Assembly: GCF_014190935.1 (NCBI RefSeq)
Contig: NZ_JACHVV010000005.1
Location: forward strand, 1 to 64,000
DNA: 64,000 bases
Reading direction: 5' to 3'
Origin: Chryseomonas sp014190935
Lineage (GTDB): Bacteria > Pseudomonadota > Gammaproteobacteria > Pseudomonadales > Pseudomonadaceae
Below, in pieces: positions 41,916 through 51,331 of the stretch. The position numbers were made by a program, and so were the translations under genes. Under the pieces are notes generated by a model. The model was given only the letters and a program-made list of their open reading frames with translations, had not been told where the DNA came from and searched no databases. Position 1 is the first letter of the stretch. Each line of letters starts with the position of its first letter.

Positions 41916-43045
41916 GGCGCCGGGGCCTTGAAGGCGGCGACCATCGGCAGGCGCCAGAAGTCGCGGCGCACGGCCTCGTCGGAGAAGCGTTCGGCCAGGC
42001 GCTCGCGCATGTGCTGCACGCAGGCGCGTCGCTGGCTGGGCGCCAGGCGGCCGAGGTGCTGCAGGCCCTGGCCGAGGGCTTCGGCGTCGCCCAGGGGGAA
42101 AAGGAAGCCTACCCCCTCGACGATTTCCCGGGCGCCGCCGCAGGAGGTGGCGATCAGGGGAACGCCGGCAGCCATGGCCTCCAGCAGGACCATGCCGAAG
42201 GGCTCGTGGTCGGAACTCAGGGCGAAGACGTCGAAGGCCTTGAAATAGCGCCGGGCGCCTTCCACCTGGCCGAGGAACAGCACCCGGTCGGCGATGGCCA
42301 GTTCGCGGGCCAGGTCCTTGAGGTCTTCTTCCAGGCGGCCCTTGCCGAGGATCGCCAGCAGGGCATTGGCCGGCAGATTCGGCAGGGCGGCGGCGAAGCC
42401 GCGCAGCAGGGTGGCCTGGTCCTTGTCCGGATGCAGGCGACCGACGTTGCCGACGATCCAGGCATCCTGGGGCAGCTTGAGCCCGGCGCGGGCCTCGTCG
42501 GCCGGCAGGAGTTCGCGCTCCACCGCCTCGACGTCCAGGCGGTTGTAGAGCGTCTCGATGCGCTCGGCCGGCCAGTCCTTGAGGCGCTGGCGCAACTCGT
42601 CGCGCACCGCGTCGGAGACGCCCAGCAGGGTCAGGCGCTTGCTCATCAGCTTGGCGAACAGCCGCCGGCCGAGCCGGTCGTAGTCGCCAAAGGCATGGTG
42701 GACGCCGATCACCGGCAGATTGGTGGCCAGGCAGGCGATCCAGATCGGCTTGAAGCGATGGGCGATGACGAAGCGGATGCCCCGCGAGCGGACGATCTCG
42801 CGCAGCGCCTGGATGGCGCCGAGCTTGAGACCGCGCACGTCCTTGGAGGAGTACTCGAGGAACAGCACCTCGTCGCTGCCGCAGCCGGCGGCCACCTCGG
42901 CATCGGCCGTGCCGGTGAGAAAAACCGTGGTGACGCGATAGCCGCTGCCCGCGAAGAGGCTGGCGGTCTGGCGAGCGCAGTCGAGGAAGGGACCGTCGTA
43001 GCCATGGCAGAACTGCAGCACCCGCGGTTCGGCGGAACGCGTCAT
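41912..43045 (-). CDS. wapH: Core glycosyltransferase WapH
   Basis: This 377-residue GT4 enzyme matches WapH (PA5004), a glucosyltransferase of the Pseudomonas outer core. GT-B elements: HRFKPIWIACLA, VIGVHHAFGDYDRLGR, IVGNVGRLHPDKDQATLL (about residues 190-207) and the nucleotide-sugar motif DHEPFGMVLLEAMAAGVPLIAT (EX7E type, about 285-306). ATG 43045 overlaps the wapO stop. The frame continues upstream through wapO and must not be taken as one gene. Confidence 0.86.
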   Translation of the reverse strand: MTRSAEPRVLQFCHGYDGPFLDCARQTASLFAGSGYRVTTVFLTGTADAEVAAGCGSDEVLFLEYSSKDVRGLKLGAIQALREIVRSRGIRFVIAHRFKPIWIACLATNLPVIGVHHAFGDYDRLGRRLFAKLMSKRLTLLGVSDAVRDELRQRLKDWPAERIETLYNRLDVEAVERELLPADEARAGLKLPQDAWIVGNVGRLHPDKDQATLLRGFAAALPNLPANALLAILGKGRLEEDLKDLARELAIADRVLFLGQVEGARRYFKAFDVFALSSDHEPFGMVLLEAMAAGVPLIATSCGGAREIVEGVGFLFPLGDAEALGQGLQHLGRLAPSQRRACVQHMRERLAERFSDEAVRRDFWRLPMVAAFKAPAP

Positions 43046-44784
43046 AGGCCGGCCCCCTCCTTGATCACCAGGACGTCTTCCATGATCAGGTACTGCAGAT
43101 CCGAGCCGAAGAACATGTTCAGGGCGTCGGTGGGCGAGCAGACCATGGGTTCGCCGCGGCGGTTGAGCGAGGTGTTGAGGGAGACGCCGTTGCCGGTGAG
43201 CTTTTCCAGCTCGACCATGAGGTCGTACCAGCGCGGATTGTGCCGGCGCTCCAGCACTTGGGCGCGTGAGGTACCGTCTTCGTGGACCACCTCGGGGACC
43301 CGGCTCTTCCATTCCTCGTTGACCTCGAAGGTAAAGGTCATGAAGGGCGAGGGATGGTCGACCTTGAGCATCTGCGGCGCCACGGTGTCGAGCATGGACG
43401 GGCAGAATGGCCGCCAGCGCTCGCGGAACTTGATCTGGGCGTTGATGCGATCGGCCACGCCCGGCACGCTGGGGCAGCCGATGATGGAGCGACCGCCCAG
43501 GGCGCGCGGACCGAATTCCAGGCGACCCTGGAACCAGGCCACCGGATTGCCGGCCACCATGATCTCGGCGATGCGCTGGGGCATGTTGTCGATCCGCTCC
43601 CACTTGGGTGCGTTGGGATGGCGGGCGCAGGCGGCGATGACGTCTTCGTTGCTGTAGCCGGGGCCGAGATAGACGTGCTCCATCTTTTCCACCGGCACGC
43701 CACGGGCGTGGGAGACGTAGGCGGCAGCGCCGACGGCGGTGCCGGCGTCGCCCGAGGCCGGCTGGACGAACAGCTCCTTGACCTCGGGACGGGCGATGAT
43801 CTTCTGGTTGAGCTTGACGTTCAGCGCGCAGCCGCCGGCAAAGGCGATCTTCCCGGTCTGGCGGATGATGTCGCCCAGGTAGTAGTCCATCATCTCCAGC
43901 GCCAGGCGTTCGAACAGCGCCTGCATGCTGGCGGCGTAGTGGATGTAGGGATCGTCGGCGATGTCGCCTTCCCGCTTGGGTCCCAGCCACTCGATCAGCT
44001 TGGGCGAGAAGTAGTAGCCCTTGCCCTTTTCCTTGTAGCGGCGGAAACCGATGACGTTGGCGTAATCGGTGTTGATGATCAGCTCGCCGTTCTCGAATTT
44101 CGCCAGGCGCGAGAAATCGTACTTGCTGGCATCGCCATAGGGCGCCATGCCCATGACCTTGAATTCGCCGTCGAGCATCTCGAAGCCGAGGAATTCGGTG
44201 AGGGCGCCATAGAGGCCACCCAGGGAGTCCGGATCGTAGAACTCTTTGATCTTGTGGATCTTGCCGTTCTCGCCGTAGCCGAAGAAGGTGGTGGCGTACT
44301 CGCCCTTGCCATCGATGCCGAGGATCGCGGTCTTCTCGCTGAAACCCGAGCAGTGATAGGCGCTGGAGGCGTGGGCCAAGTGGTGCTCGACGGCTTCCAG
44401 CTTGACCTTCTTCAGGTCGAAGCCGAGCTGCACCAGGCACCACTCGATGCGCTTCTGGTAGCGGTGGTAGCGACGATTGCCGAACAGGATGGCGTCCAGG
44501 GCACGATCCGGGGCGTAGGCGTAGCGCTTGGCGTAGTGCCAGCGGGCTTCGCCGAAGAGACTGATGGGCGCATAGGGAATGGCCACCACGTCGACGTCGG
44601 CGGGGGTGATCCCGGCCTGTTCCAGGCAGAACTTGGCCGACTCGTAGGGCATGCGATTCTTGGCATGCTTGTCGCGCACGAAGCGTTCTTCTTCCACCGC
44701 GGCGATCAGCTTGCCGTCGATATAGAGCGCGGCGGAGGGATCGTGGCTGAGGGCGCCGGACAGGCCTAGGACGGTCAGGGACAC
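43042..44784 (-). CDS. wapO: LPS core carbamoyltransferase WapO
   Basis: This 580-residue enzyme of the NodU/CmcH family uses carbamoyl phosphate and ATP to carbamoylate a sugar; in P. aeruginosa WapO (PA5005) modifies heptose II of the inner core. The N-terminal Kae1-like domain has HHLAHASSAYH (metal-binding HHxxH, about residues 137-147), GIDGKGEYAT and GGCALNVKLNQK; the YrdC-like C-terminal domain has FGPRALGGRSIIG (about 425-437). TATAAT at 44874-44879 may be its -10 box, though no good -35 is visible. Confidence 0.9.
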   Translation of the reverse strand: MSLTVLGLSGALSHDPSAALYIDGKLIAAVEEERFVRDKHAKNRMPYESAKFCLEQAGITPADVDVVAIPYAPISLFGEARWHYAKRYAYAPDRALDAILFGNRRYHRYQKRIEWCLVQLGFDLKKVKLEAVEHHLAHASSAYHCSGFSEKTAILGIDGKGEYATTFFGYGENGKIHKIKEFYDPDSLGGLYGALTEFLGFEMLDGEFKVMGMAPYGDASKYDFSRLAKFENGELIINTDYANVIGFRRYKEKGKGYYFSPKLIEWLGPKREGDIADDPYIHYAASMQALFERLALEMMDYYLGDIIRQTGKIAFAGGCALNVKLNQKIIARPEVKELFVQPASGDAGTAVGAAAYVSHARGVPVEKMEHVYLGPGYSNEDVIAACARHPNAPKWERIDNMPQRIAEIMVAGNPVAWFQGRLEFGPRALGGRSIIGCPSVPGVADRINAQIKFRERWRPFCPSMLDTVAPQMLKVDHPSPFMTFTFEVNEEWKSRVPEVVHEDGTSRAQVLERRHNPRWYDLMVELEKLTGNGVSLNTSLNRRGEPMVCSPTDALNMFFGSDLQYLIMEDVLVIKEGAGL

Positions 44785-44947
44785 AGGTAAAGCCTCTGTA
44801 CAGGGCGAAGCCAGGGGAGTTCGCCGGGGTTTCGCGAGGCCGCTGCAGGCCCGCCTCGCCTCAAAAACGGCGAATTATAGCCGTTCACCGCCACCGGGGG
44901 TAATCGCGCCACGGCACATTGTGGCCAGACGGTTCAGGTGGGGAGGC

Positions 44948-44988
44948 AAAAACGGCGAAGCCCGCCGGATCGCTCCGGCGGGCTTCGC
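44948..44988 (-). terminator. Terminator of gcd
   Basis: A perfect 15-bp stem GCGAAGCCCGCCGGA/TCCGGCGGGCTTCGC (44955-44988) with a 4-nt loop is followed on the minus strand by GTTTTTG. It lies 18 bp after the gcd stop and insulates wapO from gcd. Confidence 0.92.
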
Positions 44989-45006
44989 GTGGTCGAGCGG
45001 CCTGGA

Positions 45007-47409
45007 TCAGCGCTTGTCGGGCAGGGCGTAGGCGATCACGTAGTCGCCCCGATCCGGCGACTGCCGGGCGCCACCGGCGCTGATCACCAGGTACTGCTTG
45101 CCGGTCCTGGGCGAGACGTAGGTGATGGGCGTGCCCTGGCTGCCCACCGGCAGGCGGGCACGCCAGAGCTCGCGACCGGTGCCGCTGTCGTAGGCGCGCA
45201 GGTAGTAGTCCTGGGTGCCGGCGAAGAACAGCAGGCCGGACTGGGTCGCCAGGGAGCCACCCAGGGTGGGCATGCCGATAGGGATCGGCAGGTGCAGCTT
45301 GATGCCCAGCGGCCCGGTGTCCTGCACGGTACCGACCGGCACCTGCCAGGCGACCTGGCGAGTCTTGAGGTCGATGGCGGTCATGGTGCCGTAGGGCGGT
45401 GCCTGGCAGGGAATGCCCAGCGGCGAGAGAAAGCGATTGCGCAGCGAGCCGTAGGGGGTACCGGTCTGGGAGGCGGCGCCCATCTCGACGCCACCGGCCT
45501 TGTCGTTCTCCATTTGGGCGCGCGGGATCAACCGCGTCCACAGGCCCAGGCGCATGTCGTTGACGAACAGGTAGCCAGTGGTGGGATCGATGGAGTTGCT
45601 GCCCCAGTTCATGCCGCCCAGCGAACCGGGCCACTGCAGGGAGACGTCGGTGCTGGGCGCGGTGAACAGGCCGTCGTAGCGCATCTGCTTGAACTGGATG
45701 CGGCAGAGCAGCTGGTCATAGGGGGTGGCGCCCCACATGGCCGACTCGCTGAGGGTCTCGGTGCCGATCGAGGGCAGGCCGACGGAGACCGGCTGGGTCG
45801 GCGCGTGACGCTCGCCATCCACGGCAGGCACCGGTGCCTTGACCGGCTGCTCACGCACCTCGGCGATGGGCTGGCCGGTTTCGCGATTGAGCAGGAAGAC
45901 CTGGCCGGCCTTGGTGGTCTGGATCAGCCCCGGCAGGGTCCCGCCCTGCCCGTCCGGCACGTCCACCAGAGTTGGCTGCGACGGCAGGTCGTAGTCCCAG
46001 AGGTCATGGTGCACGGTCTGGTAGACCCAACGTTCCTGGCCGGTCTTGGCGTCCAGGGCGACCACCGCCGAGCTGTATTTGTCGTCCTGCGGCGTCCGCT
46101 CGCCACCCCATGCATCAGGGGTGGTATTGCCGGTCGGCAGATAGATCAGCCCGAGCGTGGCGTCATAGGCCATGGAAGTCCAGACGTTGGGCGTGGCGCG
46201 GGTGTAGTCGATGCTGGGGTCGAGCGGGGTATCCGGTTTCTCCTTGGCCAGGTCCCAGGCCCAGACCTTCTTGCCGGTGTGGACGTCGAAGGCGCGGATC
46301 ACGCCGCTGGGCTCGTTGACCTCGATGTTGTCGGCCACCCGACCGCCGATGACGATCAGCTCACCCGCCACCAGCGGCGCGGCGGTCAGGGTGTAGAAGC
46401 CCGGTTTGACCTGGCCCATGCCGGCCTTGAGGTCGACCATGCCGTTGTCACCGAAGTCGGCGCAGGGCTTGCCGGTGTCGGCGTCGAGGGCGAACAGCCA
46501 GGCGTCGATGGTGGTGGTGAGGATGCGCCGCTGGCAGGCGGCCGCCGCCGGCGCGGGCGTTGCCGGCGCCTCGGCGCTGGCCTGGGCGGCAGGGGCGTCC
46601 TCGTAGTAGCCCACTCCGCGGCAGCGCTGCCAGTTGGGCGCGCTGGCCTTAGGATCGAAAGACCAGCGCTTGGCGCCGGTATCGGCATCCAGGGCGAATA
46701 CCTGGTTGTGCGCGGTGCAGAGGTAGACGCTATTGCCGACCTGCAACGGCGTCGCCTGGTCCTCGGCGCCGAATCCGTTGCTCTGGGGCACGTCACCGGT
46801 CTGGAAGGTCCAGGCGACCTGCAGGTCGCCGACGTTGGCCTTGGTGATCTGGTCCAGCGCGGCGAAACGGGTGCCCGCGGTGGTGTTGCCCCAGTGGCGC
46901 CAGTCCTTCTGCGCCGCCGCGGGGGCGACCGGCGTGACGGCAGGGGCGTCGGCGGCAGCCACCAGCGGGTGCGGCTTGAACATCCCGGCGAAGCCCGTCG
47001 CGCAGGCTACCACCAGCAGACCGGCCAGCACGTAGCCGCCCTTGCCAGCTACGCCGCCGCGGCTGCGCACCAGCGCCGGATAGGCCAGGGCCACCACCGC
47101 GCCGATGGCACCGAACATCAGCAGGCGCGACACCAGCGGCCAGAACACCAGGCCGACATCGGCCAGCGCCCAGGCCAGGGTCGCCAGCAGGAACAGGCCG
47201 TACAGCCAGGCGCCCAGCGGCCGCCGTGCAGCGATCAGGCCGCCGGCCAGGGTCATCAGGGCACCGCCCAGGACGAAGTAGAGACTGCCGCCCAGGGTGG
47301 CGAGGTAGAGGCCTCTACCGCCCAGCGCCAGGCCCAGCAGTGCGATCAGCACGCCCAGTGCGGATACCAGGAATTTGCAGGCGCTCGAGGCGCCGCCGTT
47401 GCCACTCAT
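45007..47409 (-). CDS. gcd: PQQ-dependent membrane-bound glucose dehydrogenase Gcd
   Basis: Gcd oxidises glucose to gluconolactone on the periplasmic side of the membrane and feeds electrons to ubiquinone. The 800-residue protein has five N-terminal membrane helices (about residues 12-145) and a PQQ beta-propeller (about 165-800) with DWRHWGNTTAGTRF, HHDLWDYDLPSQP, GGMNWGSNSIDP and GTPYGSLRN. ATG 47409 follows AAGGAG. In P. aeruginosa gcd lies elsewhere; here it separates wapO from the core kinase genes and has its own terminator. Confidence 0.96.
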   Translation of the reverse strand: MSGNGGASSACKFLVSALGVLIALLGLALGGRGLYLATLGGSLYFVLGGALMTLAGGLIAARRPLGAWLYGLFLLATLAWALADVGLVFWPLVSRLLMFGAIGAVVALAYPALVRSRGGVAGKGGYVLAGLLVVACATGFAGMFKPHPLVAAADAPAVTPVAPAAAQKDWRHWGNTTAGTRFAALDQITKANVGDLQVAWTFQTGDVPQSNGFGAEDQATPLQVGNSVYLCTAHNQVFALDADTGAKRWSFDPKASAPNWQRCRGVGYYEDAPAAQASAEAPATPAPAAAACQRRILTTTIDAWLFALDADTGKPCADFGDNGMVDLKAGMGQVKPGFYTLTAAPLVAGELIVIGGRVADNIEVNEPSGVIRAFDVHTGKKVWAWDLAKEKPDTPLDPSIDYTRATPNVWTSMAYDATLGLIYLPTGNTTPDAWGGERTPQDDKYSSAVVALDAKTGQERWVYQTVHHDLWDYDLPSQPTLVDVPDGQGGTLPGLIQTTKAGQVFLLNRETGQPIAEVREQPVKAPVPAVDGERHAPTQPVSVGLPSIGTETLSESAMWGATPYDQLLCRIQFKQMRYDGLFTAPSTDVSLQWPGSLGGMNWGSNSIDPTTGYLFVNDMRLGLWTRLIPRAQMENDKAGGVEMGAASQTGTPYGSLRNRFLSPLGIPCQAPPYGTMTAIDLKTRQVAWQVPVGTVQDTGPLGIKLHLPIPIGMPTLGGSLATQSGLLFFAGTQDYYLRAYDSGTGRELWRARLPVGSQGTPITYVSPRTGKQYLVISAGGARQSPDRGDYVIAYALPDKR

Positions 47410-47623
47410 CGTTGTCTCCTTGAAATACATGCACGCCAGAAGCCCGCCGTTGGCGGGTTCGTCTTGTAGGGATCTCGTTCTCGTTATGAAGGCCGGGCGT
47501 CACGTACGGGTCGGTCGCCCTGGCCGGCCCCTCAGGCTGCGGCATTCTGCCACAAAGGTAGCCAGCTAATTAACTGAACGGTCCATTCCTGCGCGAAACG
47601 GGTCGGTTATCGAACGGAGCCGT

Positions 47624-49045
47624 TCAGGCCGGCGGCAGGCGCTCGTCGAGCAGCTGATGCAGGGCGCTGTCGGCCGGCCAGTTGCGCAGCAGCCGGGCGC
47701 GGTCGCGGGCATAGGCGCCGGCGTAGGCGCGGTCGCTGGCATGGGCCTGGAGGGCGTCGAGGTCGATCACCAGCCAGCGACCTTCATGCCAGATCAGGTT
47801 GGTGCCCTTGAAATCGCCATGGCCGAGGCGCTCGCGACGCAGGGCCTCGACCAGCGCCAGCAGGGCCTCCAGCTCGACCGCCGGCGGCGCCGACTCCACA
47901 TAGGGCGCGAAGCGCTCCAGCAGATTGGGTCCGTCGACGAAGGGCGTGACCAGATAGGCGCGCCCGCGCAGGCCGAGGAAGCGTCGCTCGCGCACGGCCA
48001 GGGGCTCGGGGGTGGGAATGCCGAGGAACCGCAGCCGATGGCCTTCGCGCCAGCTGTGCCAGGCCCGGCTCGGGCGCCAGAAACGCGTCAGCCAGTGGCC
48101 GAAGCCCTTGATGTTGTATCTCTTGAGCACCAGGTCCTGGTCCTGCCACTGCACGCGGGCCACGGTGGCGGCGCCGCCGTCCTTGAAGGTCGGCAGGCCG
48201 GCCAGGGCGGCGTCGGGATCGGCCAGCAGGCCTTCCAGGCGACTCAGCCAGGGGCGGCGCACGGCGATCAGGCCGAAGGCGCTGCGGGTAACGGCGAACA
48301 GGGTGCACTCCCGACCGCTCTTCTTCAGGTAGTCGGCCAGCCGCCAGCGGCGGATCTCGGCGATGCGTGCCAGCAGGGCCTCGAGGCGCAGGGCGTGCTC
48401 GGCATTGACCAGCAGGTAGTGGATCAGCAGCTCTTCCAGCCGGGCATCCAGAACGGCCGGCAACTGGGCGAAGAACACCGCCAGATTCTCCTGCACCCGC
48501 GCCTGGGACAGCGGCTGGCCGACGCTCTCGGCCTGGATGTCCGCCGCATCTATGACCAGGGCGGCGCCGTCCTTGACCAGCAGGTTGTCCAGGTGCAGAT
48601 CGGCTTGCCAGAGGCCCTGGGCATGCAGCCGCGCCAGGGTGGCGAGGGCCGCGCCGAGCAAGGCGTCCTGTGCCGGCGACAGGGGTGGTTCGGTGGCGAG
48701 CGGCTGCCAGAGCTGCTCGACGCTGGGCGCCGCCTCGATGAAGTCGAACAGCAGCCAGGCGCCCTGCCCGCTCGTCTCGCCGCTGTCCAGCAGCGCGGGA
48801 GTCGGCGCCGCGGCGGCCGCCAGCAGGCGACAGCCCTCGCGCTCGCGGGCGAATTGCCGGCTCGCGCGCTCGCCGACCAGTAGCTTGGCCAGCACCCGCC
48901 GGCCCTGCCAGCGGGCTTCGCCGACATAGCGCTGACCGGGCAGCACCCGGAGCAGCGACAGCAGTTCCAGCTCGCCCCCGGGCAGTTCGATGCGCAGCGG
49001 CAGGGTCGGCGCGCGACCGGCCCTGGCCAATTGTTCCAGGGTCAT
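47624..49045 (-). CDS. Double-domain LPS-kinase-like protein (PA5006-like)
   Basis: This 473-residue cytoplasmic protein contains two kinase-like units. The first (about residues 1-240) has LHAQGLWQADLHLDNLLVKDG and ALVIDAADI; the second (about 260-473) has LGHGDFKGTNLIW and RWLVIDLDALQ. It resembles PA5006, which follows wapQ in the P. aeruginosa core cluster, and probably phosphorylates or helps modify the inner core heptoses. Its start overlaps the wapQ stop as ATGA, and it is the last gene of the waaF operon. Confidence 0.82.
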   Translation of the reverse strand: MTLEQLARAGRAPTLPLRIELPGGELELLSLLRVLPGQRYVGEARWQGRRVLAKLLVGERASRQFAREREGCRLLAAAAAPTPALLDSGETSGQGAWLLFDFIEAAPSVEQLWQPLATEPPLSPAQDALLGAALATLARLHAQGLWQADLHLDNLLVKDGAALVIDAADIQAESVGQPLSQARVQENLAVFFAQLPAVLDARLEELLIHYLLVNAEHALRLEALLARIAEIRRWRLADYLKKSGRECTLFAVTRSAFGLIAVRRPWLSRLEGLLADPDAALAGLPTFKDGGAATVARVQWQDQDLVLKRYNIKGFGHWLTRFWRPSRAWHSWREGHRLRFLGIPTPEPLAVRERRFLGLRGRAYLVTPFVDGPNLLERFAPYVESAPPAVELEALLALVEALRRERLGHGDFKGTNLIWHEGRWLVIDLDALQAHASDRAYAGAYARDRARLLRNWPADSALHQLLDERLPPA

Positions 49046-49797
49046 GCCTTGCGTTCCTTGTGACGCCGGCGCCCGGCCAGACGCTGGCTCCAGTCCCGCA
49101 CGGCGGCGCTGTCCAGCGGCTGGTCCAGATAACTCGCCAGCAGGCGGGCGATGTCCGGCTCGCGCCATTGCGGCGCGCGGCGCAGCAGGGGCTCGAGATC
49201 GCGCAGGCGATCGCGTCGGCCGAACAGCAGCGGCCGGGTCTTTTCCAGATCGATCAGCCGCGCCACCAGGCCTTCGCCCTGGCGCTGCAGGAACAGATGC
49301 TTGGGATAGAAGCAGCCGTGCACCTGGCCGGCGCCGTGCAGCTGGCGAGCCAGTTCGCCGACGGCGACCAGCACCGCCTGGCGCTCCTCGGGGGCCAGGT
49401 GCGCCCAGACGCGCAACCAGCTGTCGAGATCGCGCCAGTCATCCAGCGCCCGGGTCAGCAGGATGGCGCGCCAGCCCTGGTCATCGCGGCGCTCGCCGTA
49501 GTAGGCCAGCTCCAGCGCCGGGATGCCGCGCTCGGCGTAGCGGCGGATGTTGCGACTCTCGCGGGCGAAGGTCGGCTCGCCCAGCGGGCGGGCCAGGGTG
49601 CGGGTCAGGTAGTCGCGCTGGCGCTTGAGGTAGTAGCCATGGCCGGCGACGTCCAGGCGAAACACCTGGCTGAAACCGCCGCGCCCCTGGTTGGGTTCGT
49701 CCACCGCGGTCAGCTCCAGCGCCCACAGCGCCGTGAAGCTGTCCAGGCCCTGGCTGGCCAGCACGGCCCGATCCTCGGCCGCCCATACCTCGTTCAT
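49042..49797 (-). CDS. wapQ: LPS core kinase WapQ (InaA family)
   Basis: This 251-residue kinase-fold protein is InaA-like. It has a glycine-rich GRGGFSQVFRLDVAGHGYYLKRQRDY start of the N lobe, the loop VHGCFYPKHLFL (HGC in place of HRD, about residues 171-182) and LIDLEKTRPL with the metal-binding Asp. It probably phosphorylates inner-core heptose together with WaaP and WapP. ATG 49797 overlaps the wapP stop by 4 nt. Confidence 0.83.
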   Translation of the reverse strand: MNEVWAAEDRAVLASQGLDSFTALWALELTAVDEPNQGRGGFSQVFRLDVAGHGYYLKRQRDYLTRTLARPLGEPTFARESRNIRRYAERGIPALELAYYGERRDDQGWRAILLTRALDDWRDLDSWLRVWAHLAPEERQAVLVAVGELARQLHGAGQVHGCFYPKHLFLQRQGEGLVARLIDLEKTRPLLFGRRDRLRDLEPLLRRAPQWREPDIARLLASYLDQPLDSAAVRDWSQRLAGRRRHKERKA

Positions 49798-50525
49798 TCC
49801 CGCCCCTTGAAATAGTCCAGCACCTCGCGGATGCGCCCCTTGTCGTTGTCGCTGAGACGCGCGCGGCCGCGGTATTGCAGATAGAACCTGAGGCGCTGGG
49901 TGCGCGACAGCTGGTACTTGGCCACCTTGTCCAGGCAGGCCAGGTCCTTGACGATGCGCCAGCGCAACCAGTGGCCGACCCAGAAGGCACCGGCCGGGCA
50001 GTCGATGAGATAGAGCACGCCCTGGCCATCCACCAGCAGGTTGCGCCACTTGAGATCGTTGTGGACGAAATGGTGGTCGTGCAGGGTACGGGTCGCCGCG
50101 GCCAGCTGACGGCTGACGTTGTCCACCCAGACCCGGTCGCGCAGCCGTGGATCCTCGCGCCTGGCCAGTTCGGCGAGGTCCAGGGTGTCGGGAATCTCGC
50201 GGGTGATCATGGCGCCGCGGGTGAATCCCCGGGATGAGCGCTCCATCCCCCAGGCCACCACCGGCGCGGTGGCGATGCCCCACTTGGCGAAACGCTTGAG
50301 ATTCTGCCATTCGGCCTTGACCCGCGGCCGCCCGACATAGCGCCGCAATCCCTTGCCGGCGCCGTGGTAGCGCTTGACGTAATAGCGGATGCCGTCGCGC
50401 TCGATGCGCACCACTTCCGACAGCGGATCGCTGGTCAGGCGTTCGCCGCCGAGGGCGAACACCGCGTCCAGGGTGGCGAATTCGGGCAGGTGGGCGACGC
50501 TGGAATCGATGCGCCAGTCAGCCAT
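49794..50525 (-). CDS. wapP: LPS core heptose kinase WapP
   Basis: This 243-residue kinase-fold protein has IRYYVKRYHGAGKGLRRY in the N lobe, the catalytic HDHHFVHNDLKWRNLLVDG (HND, about residues 152-170) and YLIDCPAG with the metal-binding Asp. It matches WapP (PA5008), needed for phosphorylation of the inner core. Its start overlaps the waaP stop by 1 nt (TGATG). Confidence 0.87.
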   Translation of the reverse strand: MADWRIDSSVAHLPEFATLDAVFALGGERLTSDPLSEVVRIERDGIRYYVKRYHGAGKGLRRYVGRPRVKAEWQNLKRFAKWGIATAPVVAWGMERSSRGFTRGAMITREIPDTLDLAELARREDPRLRDRVWVDNVSRQLAAATRTLHDHHFVHNDLKWRNLLVDGQGVLYLIDCPAGAFWVGHWLRWRIVKDLACLDKVAKYQLSRTQRLRFYLQYRGRARLSDNDKGRIREVLDYFKGRE

Positions 50526-51331
50526 CAGAGCCGGTCCCCGTAGCGTTCCTTGCGCTCCAGCAAGGCGGCGGCCTTGCGCTCCAGACGCGCCAGCAGCGGG
50601 GCCTCGTCGCGCAGGATCTCGCGCAGCGGGCGCTGGAAGTAGCCCTGCAGGAAGCGCAGGAAATCGCGCCGCGTCAGGCCGATGCCCAGGGCGGAGAAAT
50701 ACAGTCCGGCCAGGTCCTTGTCGCGCCAGCGCCGGGGCACCTGGGTGCGGCACTGGGCGCGGTGCAGGTCGATCAGCCAGAGTCGCAGATTGGCCACGGT
50801 GACCGGCTGGGCGGTGTCGAGCAGGAAATGGCAGATGTAGCAGTCGCGATGGTTGACGCCGGCCCGGTGCATGGCCCCGGTCATGCGCGCCACCTCGGCG
50901 ATCAGCGCCCGCTTGAGCGCCGGCTCGGGCGGCTGGCGGACCCAGTCGAGGCTGAAGTCTTCGAGGCTGACGGTGGGCGCCAGCTCCTCGGTGATGATGA
51001 AGGAGTGCTGGGTCGCCGGATTGGCGCCGCGTTCGCCGAAGGCCACGGCGGTCATGGTCGGCACGCCGACCTGGTGCAGCCGCTCGATGGCCTGCCATTC
51101 CTGGCGCGCACCCAGCACCGGCTGCTTGGCCTGCAGCAGATTCTTGGCGATCTCGCCCCAGCCGATACCGCGGTGGATCTTGACGAAGTAACCGCGCCCG
51201 GCGACCTCGGTGCGCAGGGTGCGGCGCCCGTCCAGCTCGCGATAGACCTGACCCTGCAGGGCCTCCACGGCGACGAAGGGATCCTGGCCGGCCCAGAGGC
51301 TGGCGAAGGGCTCACGCAATTCCAGGGTCAT
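50525..51331 (-). CDS. waaP: LPS core heptose I kinase WaaP
   Basis: WaaP phosphorylates heptose I of the inner core and is essential in P. aeruginosa. The 268-residue protein has GYFVKIHRGIGWGEIAKNL (about residues 48-66), the catalytic HRAGVNHRDCYICHFLLD (HRD, about 158-175) and LWLIDLHRAQ, then DLAGLYFSALGIGLTRRDFLRF. It overlaps the waaG stop as ATGA. Confidence 0.93.
   Translation of the reverse strand: MTLELREPFASLWAGQDPFVAVEALQGQVYRELDGRRTLRTEVAGRGYFVKIHRGIGWGEIAKNLLQAKQPVLGARQEWQAIERLHQVGVPTMTAVAFGERGANPATQHSFIITEELAPTVSLEDFSLDWVRQPPEPALKRALIAEVARMTGAMHRAGVNHRDCYICHFLLDTAQPVTVANLRLWLIDLHRAQCRTQVPRRWRDKDLAGLYFSALGIGLTRRDFLRFLQGYFQRPLREILRDEAPLLARLERKAAALLERKERYGDRL

Noticed and set aside
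41912..44443. One long fusion frame covering wapH and part of wapO
   Set aside because: The upstream part is the out-of-frame shadow of wapO. WapH starts at 43045 by family alignment and ATGA overlap.
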